DNA from: an uncultured Arthrobacter sp.
GTDB lineage: Bacteria; Actinomycetota; Actinomycetes; Actinomycetales; Micrococcaceae
Assembly (NCBI GenBank): GCA_937873245.1
Contig: CALMVY010000006.1
Location: forward strand, 1 to 5,262
Length of the DNA: 5,262 nt
Direction of reading: 5' to 3'
Position numbers and translations under genes: made by a program. Under the pieces are notes generated by a model that was not told where the DNA came from, ran no database searches, and saw nothing but the letters and a program-made list of their open reading frames with translations. Numbering within the stretch: the stretch's first letter is position 1; every line of letters starts with the position of its first letter. Shown here piece after piece: positions 1 through 4,425 of this stretch.

Positions 1-2
1 AT

Positions 3-566
3 AAAGAGTTTATCCTGAAGGTGCTGAAGGAAATTCTGCCCGCCAGCGGTACCGTGCTGGAAGTCGGCAGTGGCACGGGTCAGCACGCCGTGTATTTCGC
101 CGCGCAATTGCCGCATCTCACGTGGCAACCGACCGAACTTTCCGCCAATTTTCCCAGCATCCGCGCCTGGGCGCGGGAAAAGTCCTTGGCGAATTTATGC
201 CGGCCCTTGGAGCTCGATCTGCTTGCCGGCCTGAAAACCTGGCCGTTGTCGGTGGCCCAGGCCATTGTCTGTATTAATACCGTGCATATCGTCGCATGGC
301 GTGGCGTTGTGAATCTATTCGCGGGCGCCGGACGGGTGTTGTCGCCCGGCGGAGTACTGTATGTTTATGGGGCCTATCGCTATGCCAACCGCCCGCTCGA
401 ACCGAGCAATGAGTCCTTCGACCAATTGCTACGCGCGCGCGATCCGGAATCGGGGCTGCGCGACTTCGAGGCCGTGAACGAGCAGGCGGAAAAAAACGGA
501 ATGACATTGTTGTGCGACCGGCCCATGCCGGGGAATAATCGTTCGATTGCTTGGGTTAAAAACTAA
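3..566 (+). CDS. DUF938 family SAM-dependent methyltransferase, 5' end cut by window
   Basis: This is a class I SAM-dependent methyltransferase of the DUF938 type; its substrate is unknown. The reading frame is open from base 3, and the codons before the first GTG (base 21) still read as family sequence (KEFILKVLKEILPA), so the true start lies upstream of the window. Motif I for SAM binding is clear (VLEVGSGTGQHAVYF, bases 57-101). Further family landmarks are WQPTE, the INTVHIVAW stretch, LSPGGVLYVYG, SNESFDQLLRARDP, LRDFEAV, and a terminal PGNNRSIAW before the TAA stop. About 187 residues are visible of a family usually near 200. Codon use is richer in A/T (AAT, ATT, AAA, TTT) than anything after base 663, and the family form resembles gammaproteobacterial members, so this gene is probably foreign to the rest of the window or was joined in assembly. 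The family call is firm; the lineage is inferred. Confidence 0.88.
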   Translation, partial: KEFILKVLKEILPASGTVLEVGSGTGQHAVYFAAQLPHLTWQPTELSANFPSIRAWAREKSLANLCRPLELDLLAGLKTWPLSVAQAIVCINTVHIVAWRGVVNLFAGAGRVLSPGGVLYVYGAYRYANRPLEPSNESFDQLLRARDPESGLRDFEAVNEQAEKNGMTLLCDRPMPGNNRSIAWVKN

Positions 567-599
567 AACCTGTCCTGGCCGGGTTTAAGCGCGGCCAGG
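566..599 (-). terminator. Intrinsic terminator facing the minus strand
   Basis: CCTGGCCG (574-581) and CGGCCAGG (592-599) form a perfect 8-bp stem with a 10-base loop. Read on the minus strand the hairpin is followed by a T-rich run (GGTTTTAGTTTTT, bases 570-558). Read on the plus strand it is followed by GC-rich sequence without a T tract. It therefore best serves a minus-strand gene converging on the methyltransferase, consistent with the short reading-frame tail at 630-665. Confidence 0.6.
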
Positions 600-629
600 C
601 GTGAGGGCAGGCCGCCGGCCCTTCGGTGC

Positions 630-665
630 CTAGAGGAAGTTCACCAGGCTGAGCTGATAGAGCAT
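630..665 (-). other. Possible C-terminal tail of an unidentified minus-strand gene
   Basis: On the minus strand an open frame ends MLYQLSLVNFL then TAG (plus bases 630-632). The tail is hydrophobic and sits 30 bases before a hairpin with a T-rich run on the same strand, as the end of a convergent gene would. Beyond about base 665 the sequence becomes the plus-strand Uma2 fragment, so only about 11 codons remain. I cannot name the family. The support is positional: stop codon, terminator and the convergent neighbour. Confidence 0.3.
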
Positions 666-957
666 CGCCGTGGTGCGCAGCGCGGCCTTGGATGCCGCGG
701 CGATCACGCCCTCGGACGTCCTGTTGGCCGTCGAGGTGATGAGCCCCAGCAGCGTCTCGAACGACCGGATCACCAAGCCGGTGCAGTACGCCGCGGCCGG
801 CATCCCGTACTACTGGCGGATCGAAGCGGACCCGCCGACTCTCGTCCAGCACGCGCTCGAGAACGGCGTCTACCGCGAGGTGGGTCGCGGCGGCGGTGTG
901 GTGCAGGTGACCGAGCCGGTGACGATGACCGTCGACCTGGACGCCTTGTTCAGCTGA
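663..957 (+). pseudogene. Uma2 family endonuclease, N-terminally truncated fragment
   Basis: This is the C-terminal half of a Uma2 (DUF820) PD-(D/E)XK nuclease-like protein. From AVVRSAALDAAAI to MTVDLDALFS it aligns without gaps to residues 84-179 of the intact Uma2 at 1380-1919; bases 670-957 match 1632-1919 at very high identity, roughly 85% at protein level by eye. The core acidic residue and lysine (LLAVEVMSPSS and NDRITKP) are kept, but about 82 N-terminal residues are missing, including the EPD motif aspartate. In-frame stops (TGA 655-657, TAG 658-660) sit just before the homology begins, so no complete protein can be made. The homology starts exactly where proteobacterial-looking sequence ends, so this gene is broken by the junction near 663. 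An internal GTG at 670 could at most give a 95-residue fragment. Confidence 0.85.
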
Positions 958-1379
958 TGCTTCTGCTTGCTTGTCATCGACTGTCTACGGTCTTCGGTCG
1001 CGATCAGCCAGGCCCTCCTCTCGGATGACCTCCCGAGCAGTCCGTTCGGACGGCGGTCGCGGTCGACGCAGCGCCAGACGGGACGGGCCGCGCAGGTGCC
1101 ACGCTGCCCGCTTCCCCGAGATCATGGCCCGAGTACCTGCGGAGTTCCGCGACCGCCTTGCGGCTGCCGGCCCGAGCCTCGACGCTCGTCCGTGAGGCGC
1201 TGGAGCGCTACCTGGCTTCCTGATCACGCGAGTGCCCGCGGTACTGCAGCGCCACCTGATCCGGGAGGCGGCAACGACCGTGTGGACGGGCCGGAAGCTG
1301 TCCCCAGATCGTCCGCATGGCCTTCCGGCAGCCGGGCGACCGACGCACGCTGCTGACATGCCGACCGACGAGGAGCAGG
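958..1379 (+). other. Stretch without an intact gene, upstream of Uma2
   Basis: No convincing intact gene is visible in these 422 bases. They contain one recognisable remnant (ribbon-helix-helix antitoxin, 1124-1223). The segment from about 1298 to the Uma2 ribosome-binding site recurs upstream of the second Uma2 relic at 3113-3190, so it is ancestral Uma2 leader DNA. Long open frames on both strands are low-complexity, Arg/Pro/Ser-rich translations typical of GC-rich non-coding frames. Bases 958-1123 and 1224-1297 show nothing I recognise. No clear -35/-10 pair for Uma2 was found. Confidence 0.6.
1124..1223 (+). pseudogene. Frameshifted RHH (CopG/VapB-like) antitoxin remnant
   Basis: An ATG at 1124 opens MARVPAEFRDRLAAAG, typical of the beta-strand and first helix of small ribbon-helix-helix antitoxins. 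The frame then runs to a premature stop at 1193-1195. One base over, the frame reads ARASTLVREALERYLAS with TGA at 1221-1223, the usual second RHH helix (STLVREALERYL). Joined, the two parts make about 33 residues, a few short of the normal core, so both a frameshift and a small loss are likely. The span of 100 bases is 33 codons plus one, as expected for one frameshift. No toxin partner is visible next to it. The resemblance is to the RHH fold in general; the exact antitoxin family cannot be fixed. Confidence 0.55.
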
Positions 1380-1919
1380 ATGACTGCTGTGACCAGCCTG
1401 CAGGTGCGACCGGACGGGTGGACCGTCGATGACCTGCCCGACCGGGAGGACTTCCGGTACGAGCTGGTGGACGGGGCGCTGCTGTTGAGCCCGTCACCGA
1501 CGCCGCGGCACAGCGGGGTCGCCGCCCGCCTGCAGCGGGCGTTGTGGGACGTGGTCGGTCCCGGCTGGGACGTGCTCGCCGGTGCGGGCGTGACGTTCGA
1601 CCGGCGGAACTACCGGGAGCCCGACGTGGCGGTGGTCCGCAGTGCGGTCTTGAACGCAGCGTCGATCGTCCCGTCGGACGTGCTGCTGGCCGTCGAGGTG
1701 ATGAGCCCCAGCAGCGTCTCGAACGACCGGATCACCAAGCCGGCGCAGTACGCCGCCGCCGGCATCCCGTACTACTGGCGGATCGAGGCGGACCCGCCGC
1801 AGCTGGTCCAGCACGTGCTCGAGGACGGGGTCTACCGCGAGAGTGCTCGCAGCGGTGACGCGGTGCAGGTGACCGAGCCGGTGGCGATGACCGTCGACCT
1901 GGACGCGCTGTTCAGCTGA
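1380..1919 (+). CDS. Uma2 family endonuclease (DUF820)
   Basis: An intact 179-residue protein of the Uma2 family, which has a restriction-endonuclease-like PD-(D/E)XK fold; in vivo substrates are largely unknown. Motifs in order: N-terminal YELVDGALLLSPSPTPRHSG (residues 27-46), the family signature in which a glycine and the PSP-xxH segment precede the catalytic half; EPDVAVV with D82; LLAVEVMSPSS with E106; NDRITKPAQYAAAGIPYYW with K120. These are the likely catalytic D/E/K set. ATG 1380 is chosen because AGGAG lies at 1371-1375, though spacing is short, and because family similarity begins just after it; upstream in-frame codons do not look coding. It is convergent with a nitrobindin remnant, repeats the unit seen at 3113-3728, and is about 85% identical to the fragment at 663-957. 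Function in the cell is unknown. Confidence 0.93.
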   Translation: MTAVTSLQVRPDGWTVDDLPDREDFRYELVDGALLLSPSPTPRHSGVAARLQRALWDVVGPGWDVLAGAGVTFDRRNYREPDVAVVRSAVLNAASIVPSDVLLAVEVMSPSSVSNDRITKPAQYAAAGIPYYWRIEADPPQLVQHVLEDGVYRESARSGDAVQVTEPVAMTVDLDALFS

Positions 1920-1961
1920 CGCCTGCTTGATCTTTACTCTCAACACTTTGGAGTAGCTGCA

Positions 1962-2080
1962 TCCGTACGCGCCACCACGTCGCTCCGCAGCTCGATCGTG
2001 GGGTCGCCGACGACGCCCAGGCCGTGCCAGGTGCCGACGAGGAAGGACAGCGGTTCGAGGCGCTCGTGCAGGGGGGTCAT
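1962..2080 (-). pseudogene. Nitrobindin remnant with in-frame internal deletion and lost C-terminus
   Basis: Read from ATG at 2080, this gives MTPLHERLEPLSFLVG, then TWHGLGVVGDPTIE, and continues directly into LRSDVVARTD, followed by unrelated residues and a stop. Compared with the intact nitrobindin at 3234-3728, residues 4-32 and about 110-120 are present, while 77 residues between them and everything after about residue 120 are absent. The GxWxGxG motif survives as GTWHGLG, but the barrel strands and the C-terminal heme-ligand histidine are gone, so it cannot be a working heme barrel. The breakpoint is at CTCGATC, a 7-base word found at both ends of the missing piece in the intact copy. 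It is convergent with the intact Uma2. The call is firm because the flanking DNA is almost identical to the intact gene. Confidence 0.88.
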
Positions 2081-2110
2081 CGTGGCACGTGTCCACCCAC
2101 ATGGGGCGCC

Positions 2111-2527
2111 CTACTCGAAGGGGTTGATGATGGTCAGGCCGGCCGTGTCGGAGAAGTCACGCACGTTGCGGGTCGCCAGCTCATGGCTGTTGGCGAGGCA
2201 GATCCCGGCGATCTGGGCGTCGGCGAGGGCCATCGGGCGACCCGACGCCTCGGCTGCCACCAGGATCATGGCGGTCTCTCGGGCGGCGGGAAGGTCGTAG
2301 ACGGCGACGGCTTCGGTGAACGCGTCCACCAACTGGCTCCATCGCTGTTCCAATTCTCGGCGACGTCGCCCCTGGGGTAGCCGCCCCAGTCCGCGTTCGA
2401 TCTCCTCGACCGTCACCACGCAGATGGTCAGGGCGGCCGGGTCGATGGCCTGCGCCCAGCCGAGAACCGCCGGGTCTGGCGTGTCCCTCATGAACTCCGA
2501 CACCACGTTGGTGTCGGCGATGATCAC
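2111..2527 (-). CDS. vapC: VapC/FitB-type PIN domain ribonuclease toxin
   Basis: A 138-residue PIN-domain protein, the toxin of a type II toxin-antitoxin pair. VapC-family toxins are Mg2+-dependent RNases that usually cleave tRNA or rRNA; the target here is unknown. Acidic site residues are in the expected order: D5 in MIIADTNVVSE, E42 in TVEEIERGLGRLP, D103 in MALADAQIAG, and D124 in ATRNVRDF, with the usual closing INPFE. The length matches the FitB-like branch (about 135-145). The start is GTG at 2527-2525, overlapping the antitoxin's stop by four bases (GTGA), which implies translational coupling; this GTG is the only start that keeps the catalytic D5. All active-site residues are present, so it looks functional. 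The gene ends 30 bases from the nitrobindin remnant, with no obvious terminator hairpin between them. Confidence 0.93.
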   Translation of the reverse strand: MIIADTNVVSEFMRDTPDPAVLGWAQAIDPAALTICVVTVEEIERGLGRLPQGRRRRELEQRWSQLVDAFTEAVAVYDLPAARETAMILVAAEASGRPMALADAQIAGICLANSHELATRNVRDFSDTAGLTIINPFE

Positions 2528-2760
2528 GACAGATCCACCGGACGAGGTTGATCGGTGCGCGACGGCACGTCGAGGTCGACCCCGCCAACCTCAGCCACGG
2601 CTGCGTGTAGGGACAGCAAGAAGTTGTGCGCGGGCAGGTTGACGGCCGCGTCCAGGATCGCCCGAACCTCAGCCTCCACCGAACGGCCGTGCTCGGCCGC
2701 GCGCCCCCTCAGCCGTGCGTGCGTGCGTGCGTCCAACTGCCGAATTGTGAGAGTGCTCAT
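2524..2760 (-). CDS. vapB: FitA/VapB-like ribbon-helix-helix antitoxin
   Basis: A 78-residue antitoxin paired with the PIN toxin downstream. The N-terminal 40 residues form a FitA-like RHH DNA-binding domain: STLTIRQLDARTHARLRGRA is the beta-strand and first helix, and HGRSVEAEVRAILDAAV the turn and second helix. The C-terminal part, with Pro-rich ends, would wrap the toxin. ATG at 2760-2758 is preceded by a perfect AGGAGG (2773-2768) at 7-base spacing, which fixes the start. It is first in a two-gene operon with a 4-base overlap. By family analogy the dimer should repress its own promoter, and palindromes upstream (2773-2789, 2809-2820) are candidate operators. Codons for DARTHAR consist of a tetranucleotide repeat (see 2714-2732). 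Confidence 0.92.
   Translation of the reverse strand: MSTLTIRQLDARTHARLRGRAAEHGRSVEAEVRAILDAAVNLPAHNFLLSLHAAVAEVGGVDLDVPSRTDQPRPVDLS
2714..2732. repeat. Tetranucleotide tract (CGTG, about 4.75 units) inside the antitoxin gene
   Basis: Nineteen bases consist only of CGTG units. On the minus strand the tract encodes DARTHAR near codons 10-16 of the antitoxin. Gain or loss of a 4-base unit would shift the frame before the end of the DNA-binding domain. The tract is short, so high slippage is not assured. Confidence 0.85.
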
Positions 2761-2772
2761 CACAACACCTCC

Positions 2773-2789
2773 TGACAGCAATGCTAGCA
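2773..2789 (-). promoter_or_regulatory. Antitoxin promoter -10 with imperfect operator-like inverted repeat
   Basis: On the minus strand TGC TAGCAT (2789-2781) is an extended -10 motif (TGnTAnnnT); no good -35 is visible at 17-18 bases. On the plus strand TGACAGCA, one base, then TGCTAGCA form an inverted repeat (6 of 8 arm positions match) that covers the -10 and abuts the Shine-Dalgarno. From memory, FitA of Neisseria binds TGCTATCA-type half-sites, which these resemble. Binding by this antitoxin is inference. Confidence 0.5.
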
Positions 2790-2808
2790 CCCATCGGTCA
2801 AGCACGGC

Positions 2809-2820
2809 CATGCCGGCATG
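2809..2820. promoter_or_regulatory. 12-bp perfect palindrome upstream of the antitoxin
   Basis: CATGCCGGCATG is its own reverse complement. It lies about 20 bases upstream of the proposed -10, partly over the expected -35 position, where a repressor could block polymerase. It may be a second operator for the antitoxin or for a complex with the toxin. A GC-rich 12-bp palindrome could also occur by chance. Confidence 0.4.
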
Positions 2821-2874
2821 TGTGCTATTCCGCCGCGAACGGTTTCGGAGGATGCCTCCCGGATCCTGCGCCTG

Positions 2875-3112
2875 CTCGACGTCGAGCGCCGGCTGGAAGC
2901 CGATGCGGATCTCGGTGGCGGTCACTCCAGGAGCGGGGCCGGTCGCGCGGGTGCCGGCCGGGGCGGCGGGGCCAGGGGCGGCAGTCGTCGTACCGCTGGA
3001 GCCTCCCGCGGGTGCGTCGATGCTTGTGGCGGATTCACCCTCGGACACCGAGGATCCTGGTGGGTCGTCGGTCCCGCCGATCGCTGGGGCAGCGGGCGCG
3101 CCCAGAATCGAA
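2875..3112 (-). pseudogene. Remnant of an ABC transporter solute-binding protein (N-terminal linker region)
   Basis: On the minus strand the frame reads a low-complexity Ala/Pro/Gly/Ser/Thr linker (APAAPAIGGTDDPPGSS, then AGGSSGTTTAAPGPAAPAG) leading into APGVTATEIRIGFQPALD. Actinobacterial branched-chain amino-acid type binding proteins (Peripla_BP_6) often have a lipoprotein signal, such a linker, and then GVTxxEIRIG, where the ligand-binding domain begins. Neither the signal peptide and lipobox cysteine nor the ligand-binding lobes are present. At the 5' side the frame runs into Uma2 leader DNA near 3113; at the 3' side it dissolves into the antitoxin upstream region. It is therefore a short debris piece. 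The identification rests on one motif plus composition, so it is tentative. The same long open frame continues through neighbouring genes only because stops are rare in GC-rich shadow frames. Confidence 0.45.
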
Positions 3113-3241
3113 GCCGTGTCCCCAGCTCGTCCTCGAAGCCTTCCGGCGGCCGGCGGTCCGCAGCAGGCTGCTGACATGCCGACCGACGAGGTCACGGAGC
3201 CCGTGGCGATGACCGTCGACGTGGACGCGCTGTTCAGCTGA
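3113..3241 (+). pseudogene. Uma2 relic: leader joined to last codons, middle deleted
   Basis: The segment matches the upstream region of the intact Uma2 (from about 1298, with CTGACATGCCGACCGACGAG at 3171-3190). At AGG (3189-3191) it switches directly to the Uma2 C-terminus, VTEPVAMTVDVDALFS with TGA at 3239-3241. Relative to the intact copy, about 496 bases between AGG at 1371-1373 and AGG at 1867-1869 are missing; the Shine-Dalgarno core, start codon and all catalytic motifs are gone. By chance ATG 3176 is in frame, leaving a 21-codon open frame (MPTDEVTEPV and onward) with no likely function. Its stop overlaps the 3' end of the nitrobindin gene on the other strand. Confidence 0.85.
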
Positions 3242-3728
3242 CCTTCTTGAGCCTCGCGGACAGGTGCGGCTGCAGCGGCTGGTCCATGGCGGCCATGTCG
3301 ATGGCGTACGCCAGGTCGCCCTCCACCAGGCCGTAGAGCCGGTGGAAGGCGGTCACCGACTTCGCGGTGTCCGTACGCGCCACCACGTCGCTCCGCAGCT
3401 CGATCTTGTGGAAGACGACCTCGCCGAGGTAGATCTCGACGATCCCGGTCGGGTGCGCCAGCATCACCTCGACGTCGCGCGGCTGCTTGCCCGGACGCCA
3501 GAAGCCGGCCTCGCGCGCACTCGGCTTCACGCGGCTGCCGTCGTCGTCGAGGATCCAGGCGCGGCTCTCGTAGGACAGGAACGGCCGGCCGTCGTGGGCG
3601 AAGACGACCTCCTGCTCGTAGCGCTGCTCCTCGATCGTCGGGTAGCCGACGACGCCGAGACCGCGCCAGGTGCCGACGAGGAAGGACAGGTGCTCGAGGC
3701 GCTCGTGCAGGGGGGTCATGCGGGCCAT
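3234..3728 (-). CDS. Nitrobindin (FABP-like heme-binding beta-barrel, peroxynitrite isomerase family)
   Basis: An intact 164-residue nitrobindin. The family binds ferric heme in a ten-stranded beta-barrel, reacts with NO, and isomerises peroxynitrite to nitrate. Seen here: MTPLHERLEHLSFLVGTW at the N-terminus, the signature GTWRGLG (residues 19-25, GxWxGxG), YPTIEEQRYEQEV, AREAGFWRPGKQP, EVMLAHPTGIVEIYLGEV, and PLQPHLSARLKKVS with H155. From memory, mycobacterial nitrobindin is also 164 residues with heme ligand His155, so the fit is exact. No signal peptide is present, so it should be cytoplasmic. Either ATG 3728 or the internal ATG 3719 (MTPLHER) could be the start; neither has a strong Shine-Dalgarno, and the remnant copy at 1962-2080 supports MTPL as the conserved beginning. 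Its last codons overlap the Uma2 relic's stop (3234-3241). Confidence 0.92.
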   Translation of the reverse strand: MARMTPLHERLEHLSFLVGTWRGLGVVGYPTIEEQRYEQEVVFAHDGRPFLSYESRAWILDDDGSRVKPSAREAGFWRPGKQPRDVEVMLAHPTGIVEIYLGEVVFHKIELRSDVVARTDTAKSVTAFHRLYGLVEGDLAYAIDMAAMDQPLQPHLSARLKKVS

Positions 3729-3779
3729 CGTCGCAGGTGGGGATCAGCGCCGGCGGCGTCATGCGGACGAGCAGACGCG

Positions 3780-4003
3780 CTACAGCCTGCGCGTGCGTGC
3801 TTCCTGGACCAGTGCGGCAGCGCAACGCAGCGCCGTCTTGCGGTCGGCGTCGGAGAGCAAGCCTCCCCGTAGTGATGTCGGCGATCAACCAGCTGACGTA
3901 GGCGCTTGCCCGCTTCGGCGTCCACGCGCTCCAGCAGTTCCGCTGCAGCTCCGTCCTCACTGGAGATCAGCTCGGCCACCTCCAGGTACTTCGCCGCGAT
4001 CAC
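3780..4003 (-). pseudogene. Frameshifted, shortened HEPN-like hypothetical protein
   Basis: A GTG at 4003 opens VIAAKYLEVAELISSEDGA, continuing AELLERVDAEAGKRLRQ and LVDRRHHYGEA. One base shift later, near 3855-3865, coding character continues as LLSDADRKTALRCAAALVQE and ends ARTRRL with TAG (3782-3780). The 224-base span is 75 codons minus one base, fitting a single 1-base loss. From memory, small actinobacterial HEPN-like proteins have KYLEVAELI at the start, a middle segment rich in GIAAxDAIC, and a (H)YG-(x)-LLSxxDR-ALR-A-ALV-EA end. The middle piece is missing here, so there is probably also an internal deletion. Such proteins often accompany nucleotidyltransferase genes, and a possible remnant of one lies at 4906-5010 on the same strand. 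The family assignment is tentative; the frameshift is well supported. Confidence 0.5.
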
Positions 4004-4090
4004 CCGCGGCTGAGTTCGGCAGCAAGCCCGCGGATACGTGGTTGGCAAATGAGCCGGTCACGATCCACAGCCGACGGCACCTTCCCACAT

Positions 4091-4107
4091 GTAAGACCAT
4101 GTCTTAC
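4091..4107. promoter_or_regulatory. 17-bp palindrome centred on the toxin start codon (candidate autoregulatory operator)
   Basis: GTAAGAC (4091-4097) and GTCTTAC (4101-4107) are perfect 7-bp arms around CAT; the ATG of the downstream gene (4099-4101) lies at the centre. RHH antitoxins typically bind short palindromes at their own operon promoter, and the second gene of this operon encodes an RHH protein. In RNA the same arms could fold and hide the start codon, giving translational control instead. No convincing -35/-10 pair is visible upstream. Confidence 0.6.
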
Positions 4108-4425
4108 GCTCCTTCTGTGCGGATCGAGTGGGCGTCGGAGGACGTCGCTTGCATCGGCACCCGGTCGCAGCGTTATCCCGATGCGCTCGACATCGAGGTC
4201 GGTTGGGCGCAGGAGGTGGTCGCGGATCCGCAGCTCGTGCAGGTCACGCCGTACCCGCGGTCGCGAACCAGGGCGTCGGCGTTCATCGGGTTCTCCCCCA
4301 GCGCGGAACGGGTCCTCGTTGTGATCGCCTACCAAGACCTCGACGGCGACTGGCACGGGATGAACGCCTGGCCGGCATCCGGCCGGGACTTGGCCACGTC
4401 CTTCGAGGAGGCAGCTGATGAGTAA
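4099..4425 (+). CDS. BrnT-like putative toxin of a toxin-antitoxin pair
   Basis: A 108-residue soluble protein. It opens SVRIEWASEDVACIGT, has an acidic-residue-rich middle, and then three likely beta-strands around RTRASAFIGFSPSAERVLVV, IAYQDLDGDWHGMNAW and PASGRDL. This layout (an N-terminal W-A/D segment, then R-x-IG-S-x-R-VLVV and a turn leading to an N/S-A-W/R motif) resembles BrnT RNase toxins and a group of actinobacterial proteins near them, but the classical BrnT catalytic residues are not all recognisable. It overlaps an RHH protein by 8 bases (4418-4425), toxin first, which is the BrnT-BrnA order. ATG 4099 is taken as the start because it lies within the palindrome and the frame upstream is shadow sequence; GTG 4117 is an alternative. 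Toxin activity is inferred from context. Confidence 0.7.
   Translation: MSYAPSVRIEWASEDVACIGTRSQRYPDALDIEVGWAQEVVADPQLVQVTPYPRSRTRASAFIGFSPSAERVLVVIAYQDLDGDWHGMNAWPASGRDLATSFEEAADE

Larger units (their letters stand above)
1298..2080. repeat. Uma2-nitrobindin segment, copy A
   Basis: This segment contains Uma2 leader sequence, an intact Uma2 and a gutted nitrobindin, arranged tail to tail. The same order and orientation recurs at 3113-3728 (copy B). Shared stretches include the leader ending CTGACATGCCGACCGACGAG (1352-1372 against 3171-3190), the Uma2 tail to the stop codon, and nitrobindin parts 1962-1997 (matching 3370-3405) and 1991-2080 (matching 3630-3719). Confidence 0.75.
3113..3728. 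repeat. Uma2-nitrobindin segment, copy B
   Basis: Direct repeat partner of 1298-2080, with the same gene order and orientation. Here Uma2 is deleted to a relic and nitrobindin is intact, the reverse of copy A. The two copies differ by single-base changes as well as by the deletions, so the duplication, or the arrival of the second copy, is not very recent. Confidence 0.75.

Noticed and set aside
985..1497. Minus-strand open frame of 170 codons upstream of Uma2
   Set aside because: Composition is Arg/Pro/Ser-rich with no motif, and it overlaps the start of the well-supported Uma2 gene. Only the last residues (TAREVIREEGLADRD) look at all protein-like, too little to call.
3039..3053. CCTCGG-ACA-CCGAGG small dyad
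   Set aside because: A 6-bp GC-rich dyad within degraded coding sequence with no promoter or T-run nearby is expected by chance at this composition.
3264..3872. Plus-strand open frame of 202 codons over nitrobindin
   Set aside because: It is the antisense of the nitrobindin gene and has the His/Arg/Val-rich composition typical of reverse-frame reading in GC-rich DNA.
2524..3960. Minus-strand open frame of 478 codons
   Set aside because: It runs through the antitoxin, the linker remnant, the Uma2 relic and out-of-frame nitrobindin. Only the final 78 codons (and the linker piece) have protein-like composition; the rest is Arg/Pro-rich shadow.
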